Positions 26,455 to 34,910 of a DNA stretch of 64,000 nt are shown piece after piece. The position numbers were made by a program, and so were the translations under genes. The stretch's first letter is position 1. Every line of letters begins with the position of its first letter. Below the pieces are notes generated by a model. The model had not been told where the DNA came from. It did not search any database and saw only the letters and a program-made list of their open reading frames with translations. The stretch is from an uncultured Rhodospirillales bacterium (GTDB lineage: Bacteria; Pseudomonadota; Alphaproteobacteria; Acetobacterales; Acetobacteraceae): positions 1-64,000 of the forward strand of contig CAILMF010000026.1 in NCBI GenBank assembly GCA_903835235.1, written 5' to 3'.

Positions 26455-27135
26455 ATGATCAAGTTCTACTACAACCTGGCGCCGAACCCGACCAAGGTTG
26501 CGCTGGCGCTCGAAGAAATGGGCCTGGCCTATGAGCTGCACCCGGTCGACACCCGCAAGGGCGAGCAGCACGCGCCGGCCTTCCTCGCCATCAACCCCAA
26601 CGCCAAGGTGCCGGCGATTGTGGATGGCGACACCACCGTCTTCGACAGCAACGCCATCCTGCTCTACCTGGCGGAGAAGAGCGGCAAGTTCCTGCCGAAG
26701 CCGGCGCAGCATGGCGCGGCGCTGTCCTGGCTGATGTTCATCGCCAGCGGCATCGGGCCGTACAGCGGCCAGTGCGTGCATTTCCGCAACGTGGCGCCGG
26801 AGCCGAAGGACTACGCGGTCAACCGCTACGTCTTCGAGGCGAAGCGCCACTGGGGTATCATCGAGGCGCAGCTGGGCAAGCACGCCTACATGCTGGGTGA
26901 CGACTACACCTTTGTCGACATGGCGCTGTGGGGCTGGGCGCGGCTGCTGCCCTTCGTGCTCGGCCTGGATGGCTATGGCGAATACCCCAACATCGGCCGC
27001 TTCGTCGCCGCGGTGAATGCCCGCCCGGCCGCCGTGGCCGCGCTGGCGCTGAAGGACAAGCACAGCTTCAAGGCCGATATGGACGAGGCCGCCAAGTTGG
27101 CGATGTTCCCGCACCTGGGCGTCAAGGTGGCCTGA
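26455..27135 (+). CDS. Glutathione S-transferase family protein
   Basis: The 226-residue protein has the thioredoxin-like N-terminal domain (MIKFYYNLAPNPTKVALALE, NAKVPAIVDGD with the cis-Pro, VFDSNAILLYLAEK with the glutathione-binding Asp-Ser) and a helical C-terminal domain with YTFVDMALWGWAR. An Asn-Pro replaces the usual Tyr/Ser/Cys at the active-site turn, as in Ure2p/YfcG-type enzymes. CGGAGGG precedes the ATG. It is a single gene followed by a strong hairpin terminator. Confidence 0.88.
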   Translation: MIKFYYNLAPNPTKVALALEEMGLAYELHPVDTRKGEQHAPAFLAINPNAKVPAIVDGDTTVFDSNAILLYLAEKSGKFLPKPAQHGAALSWLMFIASGIGPYSGQCVHFRNVAPEPKDYAVNRYVFEAKRHWGIIEAQLGKHAYMLGDDYTFVDMALWGWARLLPFVLGLDGYGEYPNIGRFVAAVNARPAAVAALALKDKHSFKADMDEAAKLAMFPHLGVKVA

Positions 27136-27143
27136 GCCGAAGC

Positions 27144-27168
27144 GCGGGGCCGCCCAGCGCGGCCCCGC
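27144..27168 (+). terminator. Intrinsic terminator after the GST gene
   Basis: A perfect 10-bp GC stem (GCGGGGCCGC and its complement) with a five-base loop CCAGC starts nine bases after the GST stop and is followed by ATTTCC. The T run is short, so efficiency is uncertain. Confidence 0.65.
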
Positions 27169-27285
27169 ATTTCCGCTGGCGAAATGGGCAGCGAAGCGGC
27201 AACCCGCGCACGGCCTGCCACCGCCGCGGGCTTTCCTGCCGCCAGGGCAGCATTTTCCGTTCAAGCATCAGGTTTACCAACCGCG

Positions 27286-27300
27286 TGCTGCGTCGCAGCA
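27286..27300. promoter_or_regulatory. 15-bp palindrome upstream of rutA
   Basis: TGCTGCG-T-CGCAGCA is a perfect inverted repeat centred 38 bases before the rutA start. Its position suits an operator, but no regulator gene is adjacent and the binding protein is unknown. Confidence 0.35.
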
Positions 27301-27330
27301 TTCCTTCTGCTGTGGCAGGAGTAGCCCAAG

Positions 27331-28401
27331 GTGCAGATCGGCGTCTTCATTCCCATCGGCAACAATGGCTGGCTGATCTCGACCACGTCGCCGCAGTACA
27401 TGCCCAGCTTCGACCTCAATCGCGACATCACACTGAAGGCGGAGCGCTACGGCTTCGACTTCGCGCTGTCGATGATCAAGCTGCGCGGGTTCGGCGGCCC
27501 AAGCGAGTATTGGGACCACAACCTGGAAAGTTTTACCCTGATGGCCGGGCTGGGGGCGGTCACCACCCGGATAAAATTGTTCGCTTCGGTCGCCGTGCTG
27601 ACCATTCCGCCGGCGCTGATCGCCCGCATGGCGGTGACGAATGACAGCATCAGCCATGGCCGGTTCGGCGTGAACATCGTCTCCGGCTGGCAGAAGGCCG
27701 AGTACACGCAGATGGGGATGTGGCCCGGAGAGGCGCATTTCAGCCGCCGCTACGAATATTGCGGCGAATACGTGCAGGTGATGCGCGACCTCTGGGCCAG
27801 CGGCGTCAGCAACCTGAAGGGCGACTACTTCCAGATGGAGGATTGCCGCGTCAGCCCGCGGCCGACGGCACCGATAGAAATCATCGCCGCCGGGCAGTCC
27901 AATCGCGGCATGCAGTTCGCCGCCGAATACGCCGACTACAACTTCATCTCCGGTGGCGGCATGAACACGCCGCAGTCGCTGGCGCCCTTCGTGGCGCGGC
28001 TGCGCGCCGCCACGGCCGCGAGCGGGCGCAAATGCGGCGCGCTGGCGCTGACCATGATCATTGCCGACGAGACCGACGAGGCGGCGATGGCGAAGTGGAA
28101 CCACTACTGCGCCGGCACCGACCTGGAAGCCCTGGCCTGGCGCGACAGCCAGGCGGCGCAGGATACGGCGGCGGAAGCGCATTCCACCGTGGGCCGCATG
28201 GTCCGCAGCGAACGGCTGCCGACCAACATGTTGCGCCTGGTCGGCTCCTACGCCACGGTGGCGAAGCTGCTGGACGAAGCCGCCGAGATCGAGGGGCTGC
28301 AAGGCGTCATGCTCACCTTCGATGACTATCTCATCGGCCTTGAGCAATTCGGCACCCGCATCCAGCCGCTGATGCGCAGCCGGGCGCACATCGCCGCATG
28401 A
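27331..28401 (+). CDS. rutA: Pyrimidine monooxygenase RutA
   Basis: RutA is the FMN-dependent monooxygenase that opens the uracil ring in the Rut pathway. The 356-residue protein follows RutA nearly block by block: [82 protein letters not shown] and [21 protein letters not shown]. It starts with GTG, with AGGAG upstream. Length is typical. The flavin reductase rutF and the rest of rut are not in the window; instead a 53-codon ORF and a cysteine hydrolase follow. Confidence 0.9.
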   Translation: MQIGVFIPIGNNGWLISTTSPQYMPSFDLNRDITLKAERYGFDFALSMIKLRGFGGPSEYWDHNLESFTLMAGLGAVTTRIKLFASVAVLTIPPALIARMAVTNDSISHGRFGVNIVSGWQKAEYTQMGMWPGEAHFSRRYEYCGEYVQVMRDLWASGVSNLKGDYFQMEDCRVSPRPTAPIEIIAAGQSNRGMQFAAEYADYNFISGGGMNTPQSLAPFVARLRAATAASGRKCGALALTMIIADETDEAAMAKWNHYCAGTDLEALAWRDSQAAQDTAAEAHSTVGRMVRSERLPTNMLRLVGSYATVAKLLDEAAEIEGLQGVMLTFDDYLIGLEQFGTRIQPLMRSRAHIAA

Positions 28402-28404
28402 AGC

Positions 28405-28566
28405 ATGCTGGACCTGGATATCCGCGGGCTGCGCAAGCGCCATGGCGACGAAGGTCGCGACGGCGGCTTGCTGGAAGGTCGCGCGAAGCGGATCCATGTC
28501 TGGAACACCCGGCCGCGGAACATGGGATACGTGACCGAGAAATGGAACGAGTTCCTGGCCGCATGA
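28405..28566 (+). CDS. Small ORF between rutA and the cysteine hydrolase, 53 residues
   Basis: The ORF starts ATG three bases after the rutA stop, in the same frame, and ends seven bases before the next gene, so it fills the operon gap almost completely. Third codon positions are mostly G or C, as in the neighbours, which supports coding. The peptide is basic and charged, beginning MLDLDIRGLRKRHGDEG and ending NMGYVTEKWNEFLAA. I do not recognise a family. It could also be a remnant of a longer gene. Confidence 0.4.
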   Translation: MLDLDIRGLRKRHGDEGRDGGLLEGRAKRIHVWNTRPRNMGYVTEKWNEFLAA

Positions 28567-28573
28567 GGCAACG

Positions 28574-29233
28574 ATGATCGAGGAAGGCAAGACCGCGCGG
28601 CAGTTGTGGGCGGAGCTGAAGGCTGGCCCACCGCGGCCGCGCTTCGGCTTCGGCCGCCGCGCGGCACTGGTGAATGTGGACGTGCAGTGCGGCTATACCC
28701 AGCCGCACATCTACCCCACCGCGTATGAGACCGATCCACGGCAGATCGAGCATATCAACAGGCTGGCGCGGCTGTTCCGCGCCAAGGCGCTGCCGGTGGT
28801 ATGGACCTATGTCGCCTACCTGCCTTCCGGCGAGGATTGCGGTGTCTGGGGCACCCGCACCAATACGCCGGACAGCCTGCAGAACACCAAGGTCGGCTCG
28901 CCCAAGGCCGAGCTGGACCCGCGCACCGAGCGCGCCGACAGCGACATCGTCTTCAACAAGCGCATGGCCTCGGCCTTCTTCGAGACGCATCTGCGCTCCC
29001 TGCTGACCTTCCATGGCGTGGATACCGTGGTGGTGACCGGCGGCAGCACCTCCGGCTGTGTCCGCGCCACCGTGGTGGAGGGGCTGTCCTGCGGCTTCCG
29101 CATGATCGTGCCGGAGGAATGCTGTTCCGATAGGCATGAGGGGCCGCACTTCGCCAGCCTGTACGACATGGCGGTGAAGTACGCGGACGTGCTGGGCGTG
29201 GAGGCCGTGGCCGCGGCTATCGCCGCAGGCTGA
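28574..29233 (+). CDS. Isochorismatase-like cysteine hydrolase (N-carbamoylsarcosine amidase-like)
   Basis: The 219-residue protein has the catalytic triad of the cysteine hydrolase superfamily: Asp in ALVNVDVQCGY, Lys in IVFNKRMASAFF and the nucleophilic Cys in GGSTSGCVRATVVEG. The N-terminal ARQLWAELKAGPP helix is typical of N-carbamoylsarcosine amidase relatives. Such enzymes release ammonia and CO2 from carbamoyl or amide groups. Next to RutA it may do the RutB-like step, ureidoacrylate hydrolysis, but the sequence is not a clear RutB. GAGG precedes the ATG. Confidence 0.78.
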   Translation: MIEEGKTARQLWAELKAGPPRPRFGFGRRAALVNVDVQCGYTQPHIYPTAYETDPRQIEHINRLARLFRAKALPVVWTYVAYLPSGEDCGVWGTRTNTPDSLQNTKVGSPKAELDPRTERADSDIVFNKRMASAFFETHLRSLLTFHGVDTVVVTGGSTSGCVRATVVEGLSCGFRMIVPEECCSDRHEGPHFASLYDMAVKYADVLGVEAVAAAIAAG

Positions 29234-29234
29234 C

Positions 29235-29270
29235 ACCAGCGGCCGATTTCATCGACCGCTGGTCCGCTTT
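29235..29270 (+). terminator. Hairpin terminator after the cysteine hydrolase
   Basis: An 8-bp stem ACCAGCGG/CCGCTGGT with a 13-base loop starts one base after the stop and is followed by CCGCTTTT. A second perfect hairpin (GCACGAGG, loop TAAAG) lies at 29348-29368 in the same intergenic stretch, which otherwise holds nothing I recognise. Confidence 0.5.
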
Positions 29271-29456
29271 TGCCCTCAAACGCCGGGTGCCGCCATCCGG
29301 CGGCTTCGCTTACGCGCCACTGAGCGCGGCCGCCATGCAGCGGCTCAGCACGAGGTAAAGCCTCGTGCCGGCGGCTGACACTCCCGTTGCCGGCGCGGTC
29401 TGGAGTTTGAGCGGCTGATTCACGCCGCCGATGATGCCACCGGCGACGATCAGACG

Positions 29457-30089
29457 CTAAGCGCCGCGCGGACGCTCATAGGCGCGGCAGAAGGTGCGCA
29501 TCGCCGCGGCGGCGCTGGCGGCAATCGCGGCCTCATCCGGCATGGCGCCGATGCCGAGCGTGGCCTGCAAGAACATCTCGCTGCGCAGCAGGGCCAGGCA
29601 TTGGTCGGCGGCCAGCGCCGGGTCCGGCGCGTCCAGCAGCCCACGCGCCGCCTGCGCCGCCAGCCAGCCGGTCAGCCATTGCCGCGTCGCGCGCGGGCCA
29701 TTCTCGTGGAAGGCGCGGGCCAGTTCCGGGAAGCGCGCGCCCTCCGCCACCACCACGCGGAACATGCCCAGCGAGCGTTCGCGCAGCAGGAAGCTGAGCC
29801 AGCGGATCGCCATGGGCAGCATGGCGTCGAACAGGCTGGCGCCGGCCGGGCCCATCTCCGGCGTTTCGCCGCGCATTTCCGCGCAGGCGTTCTGGATGAT
29901 GGCGGCAAACAGCCGGTCCTTTGCGCCGAAATGGGCGTAGAGCGTGGCCTTGGAGACGCCGGCGCGCCTGGCCACCGCGTCCATGGAAACGGCGCCATAG
30001 CCCTGGGTGATGAACAGCTCGGCCGCCGCTTCCAGAATGGCGCGGGCCTTGGCGGAGGCGGGGGCGGCGGCTTCGGCGGTCGCGCTCAT
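29457..30089 (-). CDS. TetR-family repressor of the adjacent efflux pump
   Basis: The 210-residue regulator has the TetR N-terminal helix-turn-helix: ILEAAAELFITQGYGAVSM, VARRAGVSKATLYAHFGAK, DRLFAAII. The C-terminal ligand domain is AcrR-like with FRVVVAEGARFPELARAF. I chose ATG 30089; an in-frame start 18 codons earlier would reach the likely operator area. It is divergent from an HlyD/MFS efflux operon, and a 24-base palindrome lies between them, so it probably represses both directions and responds to a drug-like ligand. Confidence 0.88.
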   Translation of the reverse strand: MSATAEAAAPASAKARAILEAAAELFITQGYGAVSMDAVARRAGVSKATLYAHFGAKDRLFAAIIQNACAEMRGETPEMGPAGASLFDAMLPMAIRWLSFLLRERSLGMFRVVVAEGARFPELARAFHENGPRATRQWLTGWLAAQAARGLLDAPDPALAADQCLALLRSEMFLQATLGIGAMPDEAAIAASAAAAMRTFCRAYERPRGA

Positions 30090-30157
30090 GCGGGGTGAAC
30101 CAGCCAGTTCAGTTTGATTGACAGGGCCAGGGTTTAGCGGCAATTAGCGGCGACTGC

Positions 30158-30181
30158 AAACTAGACTGTACAGTTCAGTTT
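30158..30181. promoter_or_regulatory. Probable TetR operator (24-bp palindrome)
   Basis: AAACT-n2-ACTGTACAGT-n2-AGTTT is symmetric at 20 of 24 positions and centred in the divergent intergenic region, 20 bases before the HlyD start. One half (CAGTTCAGTTT) recurs at 30105-30115, just upstream of the TetR start. Position and symmetry fit a TetR-family operator. Confidence 0.7.
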
Positions 30182-30201
30182 ACCTACCAACGAGCCCCCC
30201 C

Positions 30202-31395
30202 ATGAACGCGATGGCCCCGACCACGACCGCCGCCACCAAGCCGCCGCGCCCGCTGCGGCGCCGGCTGCTGCGGCTTGGCCTGGCCCTGGTGCTGCTGGGC
30301 GGCGCGGCCCTGGGCGCCTCCTGGTGGTGGAGCGTCGGGCGCTTCCTGGAGCAGACCGAGAACGCCTATGTGCAGGGCGACGTCGCCTCGCTGGCGTTCC
30401 GGGTGGATGGCAACGTCGCCGCCATCCGCGTGGCAGACAACCAGCGCGTGGCCCGTGGCGACGTGCTGGTGGAGCTGGACCCCGCGCTGTACCAGGCGCG
30501 CATGGCGCAGGCGGAAGCCAGCCTGGCCGACACCACCGGCGCCATCGCCACGCTGGGCGAGCAACTGGCGCTGCAAGCCGCGCAGGTCGGCGTCAGCCAG
30601 GCGCTGCTGGCCCAGGCCGGCGCCGAGCAGGGCCGTGCCAGCAGCGACGCGCGCCGCTACCAGGGGCTGGCGGCGCAGGGCATCAGCAGCCGGCAGACCG
30701 AGGAACGCAGCCGCGCCGACTCGCTGAAGGCCGCCGCCGCCATCGGGTCCGCCGAGGCGCAGCTGGCCGCGGCCCGGCAGCAGATGGTGGTGCTGCAGGC
30801 CCAGGCGCGCCAGGCCGAGGCCCGCCGCGACCAGGCCACCGCCACGCTGCGCCTGGCGCAGATCGACCTGGCGCAGACCGTGCTGCGGGCGCCGTTCGAC
30901 GGCATCGTCGGCAATCGGGCGGCGCAGCTGGGGCAATACGTTCGCCCCGGCCAGAACCTGATCGCCGTGGCACCGCCGCCCGAGCGGCAATGGGTCGTCG
31001 CGAACTTCAAGGAGACGCAGCTGGCGCGCTTCCGCCCGGGCATGCCGGTGCGGGTGAAGGTGGATGCGCTGGGCGGGCTGGAGTTGCACGGCCGCATCGA
31101 CAGCATGGCGCCGGCCACCGGGTCACTTTTCAGCCTGTTGCCGCCGGAGAATGCCACCGGCAACTTCACCAAGATCGTCCAGCGGGTGCCGGTGCGCGTG
31201 GCGCTGAATGCGGAGGACGCGGCGAAGCTGGCGCTGCTGCGCCCCGGGCTTTCCGTGGAGGCGGAAGCCGATACGCGCGACGACCCGACGGCGCCGCGCA
31301 GCAGCTTCGGCGCGCTGGGCACCACGCTGGCCCGGCTGTTCGGCAACCGGGCGCACGCGGCAAAAACTGTATCCCAGGCCCCTCCGCGGCCATGA
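30202..31395 (+). CDS. HlyD/EmrA-type membrane fusion protein
   Basis: The 397-residue periplasmic adaptor has a single N-terminal membrane anchor (LLRLGLALVLLGGAALGASWWW), then the lipoyl half NAYVQGDVASLAFRVDGNVA, a long alpha-hairpin (about 95-220) rich in Ala and Gln, and the second lipoyl half ending VLRAPFDGIVGNRAAQLGQYV. It links the inner-membrane pump to an outer-membrane channel. No good ribosome site is visible. Its stop overlaps the MFS ATG. Control is probably by the TetR palindrome close upstream. Confidence 0.9.
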   Translation: MNAMAPTTTAATKPPRPLRRRLLRLGLALVLLGGAALGASWWWSVGRFLEQTENAYVQGDVASLAFRVDGNVAAIRVADNQRVARGDVLVELDPALYQARMAQAEASLADTTGAIATLGEQLALQAAQVGVSQALLAQAGAEQGRASSDARRYQGLAAQGISSRQTEERSRADSLKAAAAIGSAEAQLAAARQQMVVLQAQARQAEARRDQATATLRLAQIDLAQTVLRAPFDGIVGNRAAQLGQYVRPGQNLIAVAPPPERQWVVANFKETQLARFRPGMPVRVKVDALGGLELHGRIDSMAPATGSLFSLLPPENATGNFTKIVQRVPVRVALNAEDAAKLALLRPGLSVEAEADTRDDPTAPRSSFGALGTTLARLFGNRAHAAKTVSQAPPRP

Positions 31396-32972
31396 GCGAC
31401 ATCGCCGCGCGCGACTGGGACGCCCCGCCCTCCCCGGCGGCAGTGCGGCGGCGCTTCATCGGCTTCATGGCCATGGTGGTCGGCATGTTCATGGCGATCC
31501 TGGACATCCAGATCGTCAGCGCCTCCATCGCGGAGGTGCAGGCCGGCCTGGCCGCCGGGCCGGACGAGGCCAGCTGGGTGCAGACCAGCTACCTGATCGC
31601 CGAGATCGTGATGATCCCGCTCTCGGGGTTTCTCTCGCGCATGCTGTCCACGCGGGTGCTGTTCGTGGTCTCCGCCACCGGCTTCACGCTGTTCTCGCTG
31701 GCCTGCGCCATGGCCGGCAACCTGCAGGCCATGATCATCTTCCGCGCCTGCCAGGGTTTTCTGGGTGGGGCGATGATCCCGACCGTCTTCGCCAGCGCCT
31801 TCCTGATGTTCGCCGGGCCGCAGCGGCTGAAGATGAGCGTGCTGATCGGGCTGACTGCGACCATGGCGCCGACCATCGGCCCGACGCTGGGCGGCTGGCT
31901 GACCCAGGCCCTGTCCTGGCACTGGCTGTTCCTCATCAACGTGCCCATCGGTGCCGCGGTGGCGCTGACCGTCTGGCTCTGCATCGACATCGACAAGCCG
32001 GAGCCCGGCCTGTTCGCCAAGTTCGACTGGGTGGGGCTGGGGCTGCTGGCCGGCTTCCTCGGTGGGCTGGAATACGTGATGGAGGAAGGCCCGCGCTGGG
32101 AATGGCTGGCCGATGCCTCCATCCGCAATGGCGCCATGCTGTCAGCGCTGTGCTGCGTCGGCTTCTTCTGGCGCAGCCTGGCCAGGCCCAACCCGCTGGT
32201 GGAGCTGCGCGCCTTCGGCAACCGCAACTTCGCCATCGGCAGCCTGTTCAGCTTCTGCGTCGGTGTGGGGTTGTATGGCTCGGTCTACCTGGTGCCGCTG
32301 TTTCTCGGCCGGGTGCGGGCCTACAACTCGCTGCAGATCGGCGAGACCATGTTCATCACCGGCGCCGTCATGTTGGTGGCCGCGCCCATTGCCGCCCGCC
32401 TGGCGCCCAAGGTGGATCTGCGGCTGATGATGGCCACGGGCTTCCTGACCATGGCGCTGGCGGTGTGGCTGACCGCCACACTGACCAACCTCTCGGGCTT
32501 CTGGGAAATGGCGCTGCCGCTGGGGCTGCGCGGCGCCGGCACCATGTGTGCCATGCTGGCGGTGAACCAGGTGGCGCTGGGCACGCTGCCGCCCAGCATG
32601 CTGAAGGGCGCGTCGGGCCTGTACAACCTGATGCGCAACCTGGGCGGCGCGGTGGCGCTGGCGGTCATCAACACGCTGGTGCAGGACCGCAGCTACCTGC
32701 ATCGGGCGCAGCTGAACGAGGCGGTGACCTGGAGCCGCGCCGGCGCCACGCAGGTCATCGAGACGCTGACCCAGGCGCTGACCCCGCGCTTCCAGGGCGA
32801 TGTGGACCTGGCGGCGCTGCGGCGGGTGGCGGCGATGGTGCAGCGGGAAGCGCTGGTGCTGGCCTACAACGACGTGCTGGTGCTGATGGCGCTGCTGTTC
32901 CTGCTGGTGGTGCCGCTGGCCTTCCTGGTGCGGCGGCCACGAGTGGTGCCGGGCGGCGGCGGGGCGCACTGA
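31392..32972 (+). CDS. DHA2-family MFS multidrug efflux transporter (EmrB-like)
   Basis: The 526-residue inner-membrane pump has about 14 hydrophobic segments. It shows the DHA2 motif LDIQIVSASIAEVQAGL in helix 1, SYLIAEIVMIPLSGFLSR, the FRACQGFLGGAMIPTVFA motif and motif C-like text APTIGPTLGGWLTQALSWHW. It exports drugs by proton antiport with the preceding adaptor. The long loop near 430-490 (SYLHRAQLNEAVTW) is typical of EmrB relatives. No outer-membrane factor is encoded beside it. Confidence 0.9.
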   Translation: MSDIAARDWDAPPSPAAVRRRFIGFMAMVVGMFMAILDIQIVSASIAEVQAGLAAGPDEASWVQTSYLIAEIVMIPLSGFLSRMLSTRVLFVVSATGFTLFSLACAMAGNLQAMIIFRACQGFLGGAMIPTVFASAFLMFAGPQRLKMSVLIGLTATMAPTIGPTLGGWLTQALSWHWLFLINVPIGAAVALTVWLCIDIDKPEPGLFAKFDWVGLGLLAGFLGGLEYVMEEGPRWEWLADASIRNGAMLSALCCVGFFWRSLARPNPLVELRAFGNRNFAIGSLFSFCVGVGLYGSVYLVPLFLGRVRAYNSLQIGETMFITGAVMLVAAPIAARLAPKVDLRLMMATGFLTMALAVWLTATLTNLSGFWEMALPLGLRGAGTMCAMLAVNQVALGTLPPSMLKGASGLYNLMRNLGGAVALAVINTLVQDRSYLHRAQLNEAVTWSRAGATQVIETLTQALTPRFQGDVDLAALRRVAAMVQREALVLAYNDVLVLMALLFLLVVPLAFLVRRPRVVPGGGGAH

Positions 32973-32999
32973 GCGCCGGGGCGGCTGCGCCTCGGACGA

Positions 33000-33848
33000 T
33001 CAGACGCTGGCCCGGTCGAGGAAGCCCTCGAACAGCGCCACCGTCTCCGCCAGCGCCGCGGCGGAGCCGGCGCCCGGCGTCAGCAGCGGCTCGGCGCCGG
33101 GCATCAGCGCCTGCACCTGCTCGAAATACTGCACCAGCATGTCGGTGCGGGCGCAGGCCAGCAGGGTCGGCACCGCCACCAGCGGCAGTCGCGGCGCCTT
33201 GTCGTAGCGGATGGCGGCGTTGTAGCTCAGGTGATAGCTGCGGATCGCCTTCAGCACCTCCACCGCCTTGTCGTGCAGGTCATCCGCGCTGGGCAGGGCA
33301 ATGCTGCGCCGATTGGCCGCGCCACGCCGATACCACGGCCAGTACAGGAAGGCGTCGCGCACGAAGTGCCAGACCCAGTTGAACTGGCTGCCATTCTGGT
33401 CCAGCGGCACCGGCGGCGCGTAGTTGGCCAGCATGTCCGCCCGCTCCTCGGCGCTGTACAGCGAAACGCCATCCAGGATCAGCCGCCGCACGTGCTGTGG
33501 CGCGGCGATGGCCATCTCGCAGGCGATGTTGGCGCCGGTATGCGCGCCGTAGAGGTCGAAGCGCTCGATGCCCATCGCCGCCAGCGCGCGCAGATGCGCA
33601 TCGGCGAAATACGCCATCTCGGGCGCCTGGCCGCGCGGTGCTGAGGAATCGCCATTGCCCAGCGTATCCGTCGCCACCACGCGGCGCTGCCGGCCGAACA
33701 GCGCGATCATCGGCTCCAGCATCTTCGCCGAACCAGGCGAGGCGTGCAGCATGACCAGCGGCACGCCACCATGGCGCGCACCGGCGTGGCGAAAGTGCAC
33801 CTGGCCTTCCGCCACCTCGGCGAAGCCGCGCAGGACCGGCTCACTCAA
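33000..33848 (-). CDS. Alpha/beta hydrolase
   Basis: The 282-residue protein has the alpha/beta hydrolase core: LVMLHASPGSAKMLEPM holds the oxyanion hole, DTLGNGDSSAP follows, and the elbow is DLYGAHTGANIACEMA. The elbow reads G-A-H-T-G, so the usual nucleophile Ser is replaced by His or shifted to Thr; this is odd and may change or abolish classic esterase chemistry. Near the C-terminus TLLACARTDMLV carries the acid. A TTG start at 33848, inside the end of the Bug receptor, gives the expected N-terminus. Confidence 0.75.
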   Translation of the reverse strand: MSEPVLRGFAEVAEGQVHFRHAGARHGGVPLVMLHASPGSAKMLEPMIALFGRQRRVVATDTLGNGDSSAPRGQAPEMAYFADAHLRALAAMGIERFDLYGAHTGANIACEMAIAAPQHVRRLILDGVSLYSAEERADMLANYAPPVPLDQNGSQFNWVWHFVRDAFLYWPWYRRGAANRRSIALPSADDLHDKAVEVLKAIRSYHLSYNAAIRYDKAPRLPLVAVPTLLACARTDMLVQYFEQVQALMPGAEPLLTPGAGSAAALAETVALFEGFLDRASV

Positions 33849-34800
33849 CGCGAATGCCCGTGGCCTGGGCCAGCGCCCGCCAACGCGCCAGGTCCTGATG
33901 GATCTTGGCGGCGTACTGGGCTGGCGTAGTGCCCTCGGGGTCCAGCCCATTGTCGAGGAACACGCGACTGACCTCCGGCCGCTTCAGTGCCTCGGTGAAC
34001 TCGTGGTGGAAGCGGTCCACCAGCCAGCGCGGCGTCCCCGCGGGCAGCATGATGCCGTACCAGGAATTCACCTCGAACCCCGCATAGCTCTCCGCCACCG
34101 CGGGCAGGTTGGGCAGCCGGCCGCTGCGCTTCAGCGTGGACACCGCCAGAGGCTTCAGCCGCCCGGCCTCCACATGCCCCATCACGGCGCCGATGTTGAA
34201 GAAGCCGAAGTCGATGCGCCCGGCCATCATGTCCGTGATCGGCTGCGTGCTGCCGGTATAGGGCACGTGCAGCAGCGTGGCGCCGGACATGCGGGCCAGC
34301 ATTTCCCCGGCCAGATGCGTGGTGCTGGCCGGGCCGACCGAGCCGTAGCTGAGCGGTTGCGCCGCCGCCTTGGCGCGGGCCACCAGCCCCGGCACGTCAG
34401 CGGCGCCCAGGTCCATGCGCGTCACCAGCACCAGCGGCGAGGAGACCAGCTGCGTCACCGGCAGCAGGTCCTTTTCCGGGTCGTAGGGAATATTGGCCTG
34501 GAAGCAGGGCGCGATGGTCATCGGCCCGGCATGGCTGAACAGCACGCTGTAGCCATCCGGCGCCGCCCGCGCCGCCATGCCGGTGGCGATGGTGCCATTG
34601 GCGCCCGGGCGGTTCTCCATGACCATCGGCTTGCCCAGCGTGTCACTGAGCCGCTGGATCAGGGGGCGCGCCACCAGGTCGGCGGGGCCACCGGGTGGCC
34701 AGGGATTGATCAGGCGCACCGGCCGTTCCGGCCAGCCCTGCTGCGCCCGCGCCAGGCCAGGCAGCAGCAGCGGCGCGGCCAGCAGGGCACGGCGCCGCAT
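33841..34800 (-). CDS. Bug/TctC-family solute receptor
   Basis: The 319-residue receptor starts MRRRALLAAPLLLPGLARAQ (Tat-like or Sec signal), followed by PVRLINPWPPGGPADLVARP, the VMENRPGANGTIATGMAARA block and a GSVGPASTTHLAGE segment. An in-frame ATG 14 codons earlier is less likely because the signal peptide begins at 34800. It is the fourth gene in a minus-strand operon after creatininase, peptide receptor and another Bug receptor, and overlaps the hydrolase by eight bases. Confidence 0.87.
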   Translation of the reverse strand: MRRRALLAAPLLLPGLARAQQGWPERPVRLINPWPPGGPADLVARPLIQRLSDTLGKPMVMENRPGANGTIATGMAARAAPDGYSVLFSHAGPMTIAPCFQANIPYDPEKDLLPVTQLVSSPLVLVTRMDLGAADVPGLVARAKAAAQPLSYGSVGPASTTHLAGEMLARMSGATLLHVPYTGSTQPITDMMAGRIDFGFFNIGAVMGHVEAGRLKPLAVSTLKRSGRLPNLPAVAESYAGFEVNSWYGIMLPAGTPRWLVDRFHHEFTEALKRPEVSRVFLDNGLDPEGTTPAQYAAKIHQDLARWRALAQATGIRVE

Positions 34801-34910
34801 GGTGGCGGAACGGGATTGCTTGGTCGCGGCGTACAGGGCCATGGGTCCTCGCGCAGTTGCTGGCCGAGGTCACCATGCGGCACCGCGGCCGGCAATGCCT
34901 TTCTGCCGCC

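Noticed and set aside
28574-29233. RutB assignment
   Set aside because: Position after RutA is suggestive, but the sequence pattern is nearer to N-carbamoylsarcosine amidase-like proteins, so I kept a general name.
29348-29368. Perfect hairpin in the convergent intergenic region
   Set aside because: Too short to call a REP element or an RNA gene, and no second copy was noticed in the window.
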